Below, one piece after another: positions 11,566 through 23,989 of a DNA stretch of 64,000 bases. Each line of letters opens with the position of its first letter. Positions within the stretch are counted from its first letter, which is position 1. A program made the translations under genes and the position numbers. The stretch is from NCBI GenBank assembly GCA_033220425.1, contig CM065651.1:3286001-3350000 (forward strand), written 5' to 3'. Below the pieces are notes generated by a model that saw nothing but the letters and a program-made list of their open reading frames with translations, made no database searches and was not told the origin of the DNA. This stretch comes from Lepraria neglecta (taxonomy: Eukaryota; Ascomycota; Lecanoromycetes; Lecanorales; Stereocaulaceae).

Positions 11566-13401
11566 ATGGCGGATGCTACGAATAACAGCCAAGATACTGC
11601 TAGGATCGCAGCACAAGAGTTGGTTCATGAATCACCGAAAGAAGAGTTAACTCTAGAGTCTGAGGAGAAAATAAGTGACCATATTGATGTGGAAGCTTCG
11701 GATAGCTCGACTGAGCCGGCGAGCAAGGACAACGAGAAGGCGGAATTGAAGAGGGAGCTTTCGAAAGCTGTTGATCCCGAACAATTAGGAGGCGAAGAAA
11801 CGGTACCGGCGCCTGTGAAGGTACCACGTGCAAAGTGGCGGGGCCTATTTGGCCGGTTTACTTTGCTTGCGGAGGTTGAGGAACCTAAGAATTACCCTCG
11901 CAAAGAAAAATGGTTCATTACTTTCAATGTTGCTTTCGCGGCAATCGCAGCACCAATGGGTAGTGCTATTATATTCCGTGAGCCCCGCAGCTTGCCAATG
12001 TCAGCTGTTGATCATCGCTAGTTGGCATGGCACAGCCGCCCTTCTTCAGATATCCAGAGACCTCAATACCCAACCAAGCATCACTAACCTCTCTGCGGCG
12101 CTTTTCTTGCTCTCGATATCCATAACCCCCCTTTGGTGGTCCTCATTCGCCGAAACTTCTGGTCGCAGGACCGTCTACCTCGTGTCGTTTTCTTTGTTCC
12201 TCTTGTGGAATATTTGTCCGCTGTATCGGTTAATATTGCAATGTTAATAATTATGCAAATGCTTGCTGGTGGAGCAGCAGCTAGCGCTCAGACTGTGGGG
12301 GCAGGTACTATTGCAGATGTATGGGAGGTCAAAGAGCGAGGAAGGGCCATGGGAATATTTTTCCTAGGTCCTTTGTGTGGGCCTTTACTGGCGCCTATAA
12401 TAGGAGGTGCACTCACAGAAAAATTCGGCTGAAGAAGCACGCAGTGGTTTCTGGCCATCTATGGCGGTGTCGTACTCGTATTTCTGTTTTTCGCCCTGCC
12501 AGAGGTAAGTTTGGTCGGACTTTCAGCATGATATAGGACTTACTAACGGTTTCAAGACACTGAAAGCTAGTACCTCACCTCAACAAGGTGAGAAAGATGT
12601 CGGTCAAAGCCAAGATTTGACTCGTACCACTTCTTCGACAAGCCGGGTCAGCGAAGTCCACAAGGCATCCAAACATTATCTGAGGATCCTGCGACGAATC
12701 TTCATCGATCCATTGAAGACGGTACTCTACCTGCGCTTCCCGCTGTCCTGATCACAGTCTACTACGCTTCCATAACCTTCGGCTGTCTATATCTACTTAG
12801 CGTCTCATTGCAAGTCACTTTCTCCGCTCCTCCTTATAATTCCTCCACAATCCTCATCGGCCTGACCTACATACCAAACAGAATTGGTTACGTGATCGCT
12901 TCCGTATTTGGTGGCAGGTGGACAGACCTTATCATGGCACGTGAAGCGAAGCGTGCCAATCGCCGTGATGAGAACGGTAAACTTGGTTATAGACCAGAAG
13001 ATCGTATGCGTGAGAATGCGTGGATCGCCGCTTTCCTGTATCCAGGAGCTCTGATCTGGTACGGTTGGACAGCCGAGAAAGGCGTTTTCTGGCTTGTCCC
13101 ACTAATTGCCAACTTCTTTTTCGGCATCGGCTGTATGCTGATCTTTGGCATGGCTACGACTATGTTGACGGAGTTTATGCCAAAGAAGGCGAGCATTGGG
13201 GTAGCACTGAACAACTTGATACGGAATATCTTTTCATGCGTTGGTACTATTGTCGCAGAGCCGTTGATCCAGGCAATCGGTAATGGTTGGCTATTCACGG
13301 GCGTGGGTGTCATTGCGATGGGGAGCAGCGTGGTTGTGTGGGCGATGAGAAGATATGCTTCAATTTGGAGGGAAAAGATGGATAGAGAATTGAACAATTG
13401 A
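11566..13401 (+). pseudogene. Major facilitator superfamily transporter (DHA1-like), broken
   Basis: Start ATG 11566. It has a long acidic cytosolic N-terminus, then membrane segments typical of DHA1 drug:H+ antiporters. Intron 1 (11978..12035) restores IIFPALLQISRDLN. PLWWSSFAETSGRRT is followed by GGAAASAQTVGAGTIAD and GPLCGPLLAPIIGGAL. Intron 2 (12505..12556) joins FFALPE to TLKAS. The C-terminal half runs from about 12557 to the stop at 13401. Three disruptions are visible: a frameshift near 12210, before LSAVSVNIAM; a TGA at 12430-12432 where the family has Trp (GWRSTQW; TGG to TGA); and a second frameshift near 12740, around the YLRFPAVLITVYY block. Introns do not explain them. Such transporters often accompany metabolite clusters, but a link to the alkylcitrate genes is only positional. 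Confidence 0.82.
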
Positions 13402-13500
13402 GCTAAGCAAGGGCAGGGCTACATTACTGACGGCGCAAAGCCTCAAAAGGCGATGAATAGATCAGATATACGGGAATTATTAGAAACATCGCATTCTCAA

Positions 13501-13663
13501 TGTTGCAATCTGATTGCCTGATTGCTCTTTGTGCGATTCTATTGTCCTTCTCCGCTAGTCACAGGCAGAAGTATTAGCAAACAGACAGAGATGCCTATTA
13601 GTACTCTATAGATTCCTATCTCTTAGCTAGTCAGTTAATTGAGTGTTTTCTGCCATTGCAACA
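13501..13663. mobile_element. 163-bp MITE, copy 1 (9-bp TIR, 5-bp TSD)
   Basis: The element begins TGTTGCAAT and ends ATTGCAACA, a perfect 9-bp terminal inverted repeat. It is flanked by the direct repeat CTCAA (13496-13500 and 13664-13668), a 5-bp target-site duplication. A second full-length copy lies at 23625-23787 in opposite orientation with a different TSD (GTTAC). Counting by eye, the copies differ at 6 of 163 positions, all transitions, with no indels. There is no coding capacity. Superfamily is not assigned; a 5-bp TSD is uncommon among the DNA transposon groups usual in fungi. Confidence 0.9.
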
Positions 13664-13909
13664 CTCAAGAACATATTTTCATATACCGCATCACGCATCT
13701 TCAACTGTCAAATAGCAAGTCATTTTCCGGACTTTTAGAAGGCGAATTTCACCGAAAAAGGGGTCCCAGGGTCGAAGCCCTAGAAGTAAGTTGAGTTAAG
13801 ACAGGGCCGATCTTGCAAGGTTTTGAGAGCTGGAAAGCTCACCGGTCATTGTTTCTGGTCTCTGGAAACCACAGAGAAGAGACTGAGAGTATTTGAAGAC
13901 CCACCAACA
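13664..13909. other. Short spacer between MITE and ILV5 relic
   Basis: About 245 bp with no recognised gene. A string near 13765-13790 resembles a tRNA T-arm, but no acceptor or anticodon arm fits around it. Confidence 0.3.
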
Positions 13910-14662
<753 letters not shown>

Positions 14663-17600
14663 TGAGATTGTTGATGTCGAGAGTGGCTATGGTCTCGGCA
14701 TTCGCCAGCAGGCCCAGATCGACGAGCTCGAAACCACAATAACCAACCTTGCTTTCCGAAAGAATCAAGAGATAGCAAGACTTCAAGATGAGAACGATAC
14801 GTACCAAGCTAATGCTGCTATCTACCGAAAGCTGTATTGCGACCTTCCTACGGGCGTGCGCTATTGAGAACTTCCTGTCGACAAAGATTATCTCCATTAT
14901 ACAGCGATAATATTTCGCAGAATTAACGGCGGCAGTGGAACGCAATTCTGGAATATAGCTAATGGATTCGATCTTAGATAGTGTCTTTAATGTTCCAGTA
15001 GCGACTTCGAGCTAAGAGCTGTCCTGGCGGTTAACAACGGTTGACAAATTTGATCGTCCCTCGGCAGCTACCACTATCTCCACTAAACCTAGCCAGGGCA
15101 ATATTATGGAGGAAATCTTGGATCCACTTCACTACTTTCAGAGCCTATTGAATCAACGACTACACACCAAGTTTTCGGAGATTACTAGTATGACTATCAA
15201 GCTTTGGAGCGCCTTTCGGAAAGACAGCTATTAGGTCGACTTTAACTACGACCCCTCGACAGGTGATCGGCAGGAATAGGATTTCGTCGATAACGTGGCG
15301 ACGAATTCGCCTAGCAAAATACCTGTGACCCAACTGCCCTTGAAATCCTTTGTGCTCTTCCCTCTAATTACGGACTCCTTTGGCTCTGGTGGTGCCAGTC
15401 CTCGCATCCTGCACGCAGGTTCGGCGCTTTCCCATGATTCTCTGGTCTTTTAAGAAGGTCTTTAAGAAATTGAGCACATCGGCAATGCGGCAAAGGAATT
15501 CAAACGTAATCTGCGTATAGGATCCAGCGCTAAGTCTATAGGCAAACTTCAGAGAGATTGGCCTGCTCCCTATCGTGGCTTTAGTTAAGTCCGTCAAATT
15601 TTGGTGCAATAGGAAGGAGAACTTCGGCGCGAAAGGCGGCTCACCAACAGTCGATGTGTTGGGGGCAATAGTCAGGGCACGTTGAATACATTTCTCTTGA
15701 CTAGTGTTTCATGCGCTGGCCGGCTCCATCAGAAGGCCAAAACACTCTGAAGCTTACGGCTCGTTTTTCATTAAAAAAATATATTGATCTTATAATAGTA
15801 TTAATTTTCTTATATACGTTCCATTGCTCAAGGGAAGCGCAGTAAAGGAAGGCCCCCTAGCGCCTACTCGCTACAGTGGGACTGTGGGTTAGTGTGTCTC
15901 ATGATCAGATGCGGTTTCAGCCATGCGCCATGATCATGGGCCATAGCGAGAGATCCGTGCTTCCTGAGAGCACTATTTATATGAGCATCCCACCAGAAGT
16001 GGGCTCTTCAGTCGAGCTCATCTCTTTCAGAGCCATAGCAGTTCTTTCCCGCCCACCCGCACCTTATCTATAGCCTATATATAGCCTATCTACACTCCAG
16101 GTCTATGCCGCCTAGGCATGGGAGTTTTCTAGCGCTGGGGCACCTGTTGTGGCCTTTCTAGGCTTGCTAGCCCTGGCGTTGGACCGCCCAAGCATCTATT
16201 TACATATCCACTTGTGCCGGTGTGTATAGCTTCAGGAGTGAGAACATTAAGAGGCATCTATTCGATTGGTCCAGCTACGCCCACGTAGAAAGCTTTTAGC
16301 TTAATCCACTTCGCTAGCGCCCCTATGATGGCTACGGCCATGATAGAAAGCCTGTACGCACAAGCTGGGGCAGCCCGCAACGTTGCTGCAATGATTGTGA
16401 GAAGGCCAACTGCAAGGGACCACGGAAAGTTGAGGAATAGGACGAGACTGTGCAAAGTCAGGCAGTCTAACGGTAAGGAGGGAACTAGGGCTGTGAAAGG
16501 CGATAATTCAGTTGGCCGAGGAGGAAGTGCGTGTCGTTAGATGGGAGAGAAGGGGTTGAGTAGGAAGGCAGCCTTTGACGCATTCCAAGTCCAGGTCTTG
16601 ATTCGAATATTGGTGATAGGACAGCAGCGAGGAGCTAACAACTAAGCCAGGCCTATCAGGGCTAGCGAAGAATAGTCAGAGAAAAGATAAATCTGAGGGT
16701 ATCAATAAATGAGGAGGGAACGAAAAAGAAAGAAAGAAAGACGAAGTCAAGAGTGTTAAGAAAGATAAGAAGAAAAGAGCTTGAGGGAGCGACGTTGGTA
16801 ATAGATGGAGTTTTCTGTTGTTGCCGCTTTTCCTTGGAGCTCTGCGCCTGAATCTCAACCACTATAACCAAGCCGTCAGCTCACGTAGTAGTTTACTACT
16901 CACCTGGATGAGAAAGAGACACGTAATAGTTTCTGATAAGAATAGCAATCAGGCAGCAGCTCACCTACCTCCAAGGGGGCGCAGTCACAGGATCACAGGA
17001 TCACCCAGGCTCGCGCGAACGTCGCGCGGCGCTCACCCTATGCTCAGAGGGGGTGAGTTCGGGGCAGATTTCAGTCGTCTTGGCTTCCCACTATATCAGA
17101 AATCGTATAATCTTGAGCTGACTCGAGCGTAGAAAGTATCATACCCGTTGCCTATCGATCTACTGTCCAAAGATGAGAAATTGATTGCCCATCTTATATC
17201 AACTTTTCACAACTTTGTCCCAGTTATGATCTACCATTTTTTTCGCATGGTTCAAATAAGCACCTACGGCCTAGGGATTATAGTAGGGGTAATGACGGTC
17301 CTAATAAAGGCGCTGTGAGATCGGCAAAATGGAATTTCAGATGAGTAGTTGCTGGATTGATGCAAGTGCGAAGCCTGGACACTGCCGAAAATACATCAAC
17401 ATCCTTCAGCAAACATCGGAAGAGGACAGCTACCCGATATTGAAATGTGAGACTACATTATGATACCATAGGGAAACTGTTATTGACATTGAGCTTCGTT
17501 CCAGTAACACCACTGATCGCGTTAGTAAAGAGTGGGAATTGGAAGACTTCGATGTCGACCGCTTTTGCTCAACACCTAAGAACCGTCTCTAATGCATGGA

Positions 17601-18091
17601 GCACTCCGCCTTGCCGCTAATTTCCGTCGGGTATCTACAGTTTGCTACCCCTAAATTTACTCTCGTAATCCTGCCCTGGAAGAATTTAAGGAGTCCCCTG
17701 TCGTTTTCCCCTCTCACCCAACGCTCTCTACTATACCCACCCGTCCTTCCTCTTACCAAGTCTCCTCGGCCGACGCTGACTATAGGCTGTAATGGGCTTT
17801 GTGATATCAAAAGATACGTTGGAGTACAGACATTTCTATCCGTCGGCATTGGAAACCTCCCTTCGTGGCTAAGGCCATATCATGTGGCTAAGCAGATAAA
17901 GATAGACTACCTCGTCTACTTTCACTCCTATTGTACCGGACCTATGCGGATGCACTACATGATCTACATGCGGAATCAATCGCATCGAAACATGCAGAAC
18001 ATAGCTCTTCGTCTGCGCACAATCAAGTTGAAACATTATTACTATTAAGAGAGTAGACACAAAGTAGACCACCAATATACAGTATCCCGTC
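14663..18091. other. Decayed, gene-poor stretch with unidentified coding-like fragments
   Basis: No intact gene was recognised in this 3.4 kb. A coiled-coil-like reading (QIDELETTITNLAFRKNQE, ending at 14867, +) abuts the break of the ILV5 relic. From about 15120 to 15420 a plus-strand reading with two stops gives protein-like sequence (LDPLHYFQSLLNQRLH, VDFNYDPSTGDRQ) of no family I know. Positions 15770-15830 are AT-rich. Positions 16660-16760 are a purine-rich (GA/AAAG) run. An open stretch at 17596..18048 (+) has no recognisable domains. The whole looks like accumulated transposon or duplication debris. Confidence 0.45.
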
Positions 18092-21000
18092 TCAAGCGCC
18101 TGACCATTCTCTTAAAAAATCAACTGAACTGAGTGTATCCGGATGGTTTGCCCCAATTCGCTTTGTGCGCAAATCAACAATATTCTTCATCAATGTAATC
18201 GCTTCACTGTGACGGCCTTGATGGCGGTATGTGGCTGCCAGATTAGCCATGCTGGTCAGCGTGTCTGGATGCTCTGCTTTCAGCACCCTTAACCTCGTCT
18301 CCATCACCTGCACCCCTAGCTTCTCTGCCTCCTCCCACCGTCCTTGATCGCGGTATGTGGCTGCCAGATTGGCCATGCTGGTCAGCGTATCTGGATGCTC
18401 TGCTTTCAGCACCCTTAAGCTCGTCTCCATCACCTGCACCTCTAGCTTCTCTGCCTCCTCCCACCGTCCTTGATTGCGGTATGTGGCTGCCAGATTGGCC
18501 ATGCTGGTCAGCGTGTCTGGATGCTCTGCTTTCAGCACCCTTAACCTCGTCTCCATCACCTGCACCTCTAGCTTCTCTGCCTCCTCCCACCGACCTTGAC
18601 TCCAGTACGTGGATGCTAGACTGGCCATGCTGGTCAGCGTATCTGGATGCTCTGCTTTCAGCACCCTTAACCTCGTCTCCATTACCTGCACCTCTAGCTT
18701 CTCTGCCTCCTCCCACCGTCCTTGACTCCAGTACGTGGATGCTAGACTGGCCATGCTGGTCAGCGTGTCTGGATGCTCTGCTTTCAGCACCCTTAACCTC
18801 GTCTCCATCACCTGCACCTCTAGCTTCTCTGCCTCCTCCCACCGTCCTTGACTCCAGTACGTGGATGCTAGACTGGCCATGCTGCTCAGCGTGTCTGGAT
18901 GCTCTGCTTTCAGCACCCTTAACCTCGTCTCCATCGCCTGCACATCTAGCTTCTCTGCCTCCTCCCACCGTCCTTGACTCCAGTACGTGGATGCTAGACT
19001 GGCCATGCTGCTCAGCGTGTCTGGATGCTCTGCTTTCAGCACCTTTAAGCTCGTCTCCATCGCCTGCACCTCTAGCTTCTCTGCCTCCTCCCACCGTCCT
19101 TGATTGCGGTATGTAGCTGCCAGATTGGCCATGCTGCTCAGCGTGTCTGGATGCTCTGCTTTCAGCACCCTTAACCTCGTCTCCATCACCTGCACCTCTA
19201 GCTTCTCTGCCTCCTCCCACCGTCCTTGATTGCGGTATGTGGCTGCCAGATTGGCCATGCTGGTCAGCGTGTCTGGATGCTCTGCTTTCAGCACCCTTAA
19301 GCTCGTCTCCATCACCTGCACATCTAGCTTCTCTGCCTCCTCCCACCGTCCTTGACTCCAGTACGTGGATGCTAGACTGGCCATGCTGGTCAGCGTGGAA
19401 GGATGCTCTGCTTTCAGCACCCTTAACCTCGTCTCCATCACCTGCACCTCTAGCTTCTCTGCCTCCTCCCACCGTCCTTGATTGCGGTATGTGGCTGCCA
19501 GATTGGCCATGCTCCTCAGCGTGTCTGGATGCTCTGCTTTCAGCACCCTTAAGCTCGTCTCCATCACCTGCACATCTAGCTTCTCTGCCTCCTCCCACCG
19601 TCCTTGACTCCAGTACGTGGATGCTAGACTGGCCATGCTGGTCAGCGTGGAAGGATGCTCTGCTTTCAGCACCCTTAACCTCGTCTCCATCACCTGCACC
19701 TCTAGCTTCTCTGCCTCCTCCCACCGTCCTTGACTCCAGTACGTGGATGCTAGACTGGCCATGCTGGTCAGCGTGTCTGGATGCTCTGCTTTCAGCACCT
19801 TTAAGCTCGTCTCCATCACCTGCACCTCTAGCTTCTCTGCCTCCTCCCACCGTCCTTGATTGCGGTATGTGGCTGCCAGATTGGCCATGCTGCTCAGCGT
19901 GTCTGGATGCTCTGCTTTCAGCACCCTTAACCTCGTCTCCATCACCTGCACCTCTAGCTTCTCTGCCTCCTCCCACCGTCCTTGACTCCAGTACGTGGAT
20001 GCTAGACTGGCCATGCTGGTCAGCGTGTCTGGATGCTCTGCTTTCAGCACCCTTAACCTCGTCTCCATCACCTGCACCTCTAGCTTCTCTGCCTCCTCCC
20101 ACCGTCCTTGACTCCAGTACGTGGATGCTAGACTGGCCATGCTGGTCAGCGTGTCTGGATGCTCTGCTTTCAGCACCCTTAACCTCGTCTCCATCACCTG
20201 CACCTCTAGCTTCTCTGCCTCCTCCCACCGTCCTTGACTCCAGTACGTGGATGCTAGACTGGCCATGCTGCTCAGCGTGGAAGGATGCTCTGCTTTCAGC
20301 ACCCTTAACCTCGTCTCCATCACCTGCACCTCTAGCTTCTCTGCCTCCTCCCACCGTCCTTGACTCCAGTATGTAGCTGCCAGACTGGCCATGCTGGTCA
20401 GTGTGTCTGGATGATCTAATCCAAACACTTTTTCTTGCACCTCGAAAGCAATTGAACTCCTAGTACAGGCAATCTCATACCGTCCTTGCAGCATATCAAA
20501 ATAAGCCATATTTCTTAAAAGATACGAATATTGTCCTGGACAGGTATCACTTGCGTCTCTGTATTGAGTCACTGTCTGTGCGTGAGGCAAGAGAGATTCA
20601 CATGTCGTCCAGGTTTCGAAATGACCAGTGGGAAACTTGTCTGCAACTACTAGCAAGGCTTGTTCTTGCCACCTTTTTGTCGTACCCTTGATCTCCAGCC
20701 ATTTCCTTGTAGCCAGTTGTACCAGTCGATGTAGTTCATACCCTGCTCCATTATCTTCAGCGCTGATCAATGAGAATGCTTGCAGAGTACCTAACGCCGT
20801 GGTGAAATCAATGCTTCGGTCTGCATCATGTCGTAAAAGGCTCTTTGGAATGCCCTGGCGGTCTAAGACTGCCATAAGTGATAGCATCTCCGCGGCCCGC
20901 AACTTCTGCTTGCTTATCAGATCAAACGACAACTTCCACGTTCTGATCACGGAGCTTTGGCTCTCCGAATCCCTTCTGACGTCTCCCAGATCTTCATCTA

Positions 21001-23219
21001 ATAGGTCTTGCACCTCAGAATCATCAGTGCGGAACATATCGAGGTACTCTGTGAGGGTCAGGCTATTCTCGATGATAAAGGCGGCGGCTTGTGTGATTGC
21101 AAGTGGAATATATTCCAAGGCATCGAGGAGTGCCCTTGAGTCATCATCATGTCCGCTGTCGGATCGTACCGATTGAGATCGCAATAATCGTCCAGCTTCT
21201 TGAGGAGACATCGGGTGTACTATGATGGATGCATGTCTACCTGCGAGCCGTTCGCCCATACGTTTGTCTCTCGTTGTGATCAACATGGAGCCCCGCGAGC
21301 TTTGAGGTAAATAATCGAGAAGAGGCCTTGTGCGCTCGGTATCGGCGATGGTTGACGTCGGCTTCGTAAAGAACATGTCCAGGTCATCAGCATTGTCCAA
21401 TATCATCAGCCATTGTCCGTTCTCAGCTTCATTGAACCACTCAGAAACCGAATATAGTGTATCAACCTTAGGGTCATCCCACCCAGGAATTTCGAGTCCC
21501 CTTGCAATATTCCTATATGCTTGCTCAAGCCGTTGTCTCGTACTGGCATGGACCCAGACAATGTGAGCGTTTGGGTGGACATCCCGAAATCGATAGCAGT
21601 ATTCAATAGCAATCTGCGACTTTCTTGACAAGTCTTAGCAGTCTGTTTTGCGCCTTCCGGAAGACAGCTTACCCAATTCCACCAATGCCTGATAGTGCAA
21701 TGCGATTTTGCGATTTTGCTCGTTCGTCGATTTCCTTGAAGATCTCGATGCGATCAATGAACATAGCATCTCTACTGAATGGTACTCGCCATAGAGGTTT
21801 CACCGCCTTGGGTAGGTCTAAATACCTCAAAATTAGCACCTCTCGATTTAGAAGTAGGAAGCCATGATTTCGGCAAGCTTGACAATGCACTATTATTGAT
21901 GCAACAGTGGAACATTATACTTTCTAGCATTGATCGCAGGGATCACAATTGGTGTTATATGGGAAAAGGGGCATATCGGCATTCAAGCGTGTGTGGTCAG
22001 AGGAGGAACAAATACCAAACGATGGCAGCAGTCCTTTCACCCATCTTCTCAATTCCCCCGAGATCGCTTCATATCCATCATCATCTGTGTCGTCGAATTT
22101 GGTCATATCCTGAACTGTTAGCGTAATTGTACACACAGCGACAGGTGCGCTCACCGTGTGATTAGCATGTATTCCATAGTTCGGATAACCTAAAATGATC
22201 GCGGAATCCATTTCAACGACCTGAAGATGATCAACGCGATTCTTAAAGTGATAAACGCCCAGCCATGTTCACCTTGCCAATGACGGGGAGGGGAAGCTCT
22301 TCAAAGAAACAGGTGATGGCTATCTCCAAACCCTCGTTTCTGCGCATCCTTAGCAGACCATGAAAACCGTCTTGAACTCTGGCTAGCATTTCCGATCCGG
22401 GTCTCAGAACAGTTATAATATCCGAATTTGCAAGTTTGATCACCCTTGCAATAGTTGTCCCAAATTTCGCCCACGCTGCAAGATCCGCTCCGTGATGTGG
22501 AGTACCGAGGAATGATATGCCTACGGTACAAGAGCTGACTTGCTGCAAGTATTTTTCAGGATGGCTTCGAGAGGAACACACGCAATCCTGCGTGACGAGA
22601 CCACCGAGACTATGTGCGACAAAGATAATCTTCCGCTCTTCCTGTATATGACATCAGCGCTACAGGAAGGGATATACGCATATGACCATAATCTCACGGT
22701 GCCCGACTTTTCTCTCAAACGGGTGAGCCCTCCGAGTAAATTGAGTGCATGGTTGCCGAGTCGGTTTTGAGAGGCAGGAGTCCAGAAATTGACCACGTCG
22801 GCATCGTATCCGAATGACAATATCCGGCTGTTGGGAATATCGCGGCTTAGAAGGGTGGTTGGCCAGTGTGTCGCCGTTTCCCGTTGAAGCCATGTGCTAT
22901 CTGAACTCCCTGTCAGGCCATGTACAAAGACGATACTATGACGGGCAAAGGTGCGTTAGCAGCTTTCAACGCGGAGTCGAACGAATCAAAGAGATCCTAA
23001 CTCGACAACAGCCGCTGCCGGCTCTGGTGGTTCATATAGGACCCTCACACCTAGCCCCTGGTTGGCCCTCTGAATTGGCTTAACATGTGGTTCTGTACTG
23101 GCGATGGCGTCTTCCGCTCTGGACTCCGTGGTGTTCTTTATCGTGCGCCCAGAGCTTGCGGGGCCTGAGTCCTCACTCGCCTGAGACTCTCTTTTCTTCA
23201 ATCCGAAGATTTTCCGCAT
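18092..23219 (-). CDS. NOD-like receptor: SesB-type alpha/beta hydrolase, NB-ARC, 42-residue TPR array
   Basis: Seven exons on the minus strand: 23219..23002, 22935..22698, 22641..22273, 22220..22155, 22109..22016, 21817..21673 and 21623..18092 (4662 bp, 1553 aa, phase kept throughout). Order of parts: a basic/polar leader; a lipase-like domain (DIVFVHGLTG, nucleophile motif AHSLGG, FLGTPHHGAD, about residues 73-300); a linker; NB-ARC with P-loop SGIGGIGKS (about residue 375, split by the last intron), Walker B WLMILDNAD, ITTRDK and LEYIPLAIT; then a kinesin-light-chain-type TPR array from about residue 785 to the end. Such fungal NLRs act in non-self recognition, including incompatibility and programmed cell death; the ligand is unknown. 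No disruption was seen. The repeats are almost identical in DNA as well as protein, which implies ongoing concerted evolution. Pogo-type DNA lies about 110 bp upstream of the start codon. Confidence 0.9.
18239..20380 (-). repeat. 17 tandem 126-bp units encoding TPRs
   Basis: The period is exactly 126 bp, for example between successive matches at 18248, 18374 and 18500, through to about 20386. Each unit encodes 42 residues of the form (S/A)TY(WS/RN)QGRWEEAEKL. Seventeen units are near-identical; an eighteenth at the C-terminus is diverged (GRHSEAITL). Variation is confined to a few positions: WS or RN, S or A before TY, E or D after EKL, R or S after MET, PS or PD after EH, and T or S or R before SMA. 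Because 126 is divisible by 3 and no stop occurs in other frames, long false reading frames exist on both strands. Confidence 0.95.
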
Positions 23220-23624
23220 CACTTCGTGCTGCTAGGAGGTATGATCCACCAGGGAAGAGGCTTCGTTTCAACTTGTCTTCGCACCTGTCGTCTCAAGATT
23301 GAAGCTGAGTGACAAGCTTACCCTGCCACTAGAAGGGTTCACCCCCCAGCCGATCACCCTGCCCAACCGATCAGCCCTATAGGGCTGACTACTCAACATA
23401 GTACTGAATATTTATATTTTATTGCAGATATCGACGGTTTATACCCTACCGAGTCGCTATATACATATATACGCCTTACGAGGCTGTCGAGTACGTTGCC
23501 CACGGCCTAATAGCTGTCCAATAGGGTTGCTGCTCTGTTCCTTAGCTCGCTGCTGTCGCCTTGCGAGCTCCCTATTGGTTACCCTGACTGGTAACGCTAT
23601 AGTAAGCTTCCGCAAAGGAGTTAC

Positions 23625-23787
23625 TGTTGCAATGGCAGAAAACACTCAATTGACTGACTAGCTAAGAGATAGGAATCTATGGAGTACTAATAGACATCTC
23701 TGTCTGTTTGCTAACACTTCTGCCTGTGACTAGCGGAGAAGGACAATGGAATCGCATAAAGAGCAATCAGGCAATCAGATTGCAACA
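23625..23787. mobile_element. 163-bp MITE, copy 2, inside the pogo element
   Basis: Same family as 13501-13663, in inverted orientation, again with TGTTGCAAT/ATTGCAACA ends and flanked by GTTAC direct repeats (23620-23624 and 23788-23792). Insertion into the pogo element orders the events: pogo first, MITE later. It shows the MITE was mobile after the pogo copy arrived. Confidence 0.9.
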
Positions 23788-23989
23788 GTTACTGAGGTCT
23801 CTGGGGCTCGTACAGTTGGTAACCGTGTCTTCGGCGCTCGCCTTGCTGGTGTAGGTGGGGCGCATGCCGCTGGCGGCACTGGGGTGTATGTTGTTGACGG
23901 CGCTGGGGCGTATATCGCTGGAGCTCGTCTTTTTGGTGTTGCTGTTGCTCGTTTTTACTAGTCGTTCTGTATACGTTTTCTTCATCTTT

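Noticed and set aside
14663-17600. LTR-retroelement remnant
   Set aside because: Some coding-like debris is present, but I saw no paired terminal repeats, primer-binding site or recognisable polymerase motif, so no such element is claimed.
17596-18048. 150-codon plus-strand open stretch left of the NLR
   Set aside because: Has an ATG but no recognisable domain, repeats or splice signals; composition resembles the surrounding decayed DNA.
18243-20376. Long open frames of about 250-700 codons in other frames and on the plus strand across the NLR repeats
   Set aside because: They arise because a 126-bp unit keeps every frame and none of the shifted frames contains a stop. Their products are low-complexity repeats with no family match.
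18239-20380. Regular direct repeats as a CRISPR array
   Set aside because: Units are contiguous and coding (42-residue TPRs) with no unique spacers, in a eukaryotic genome.
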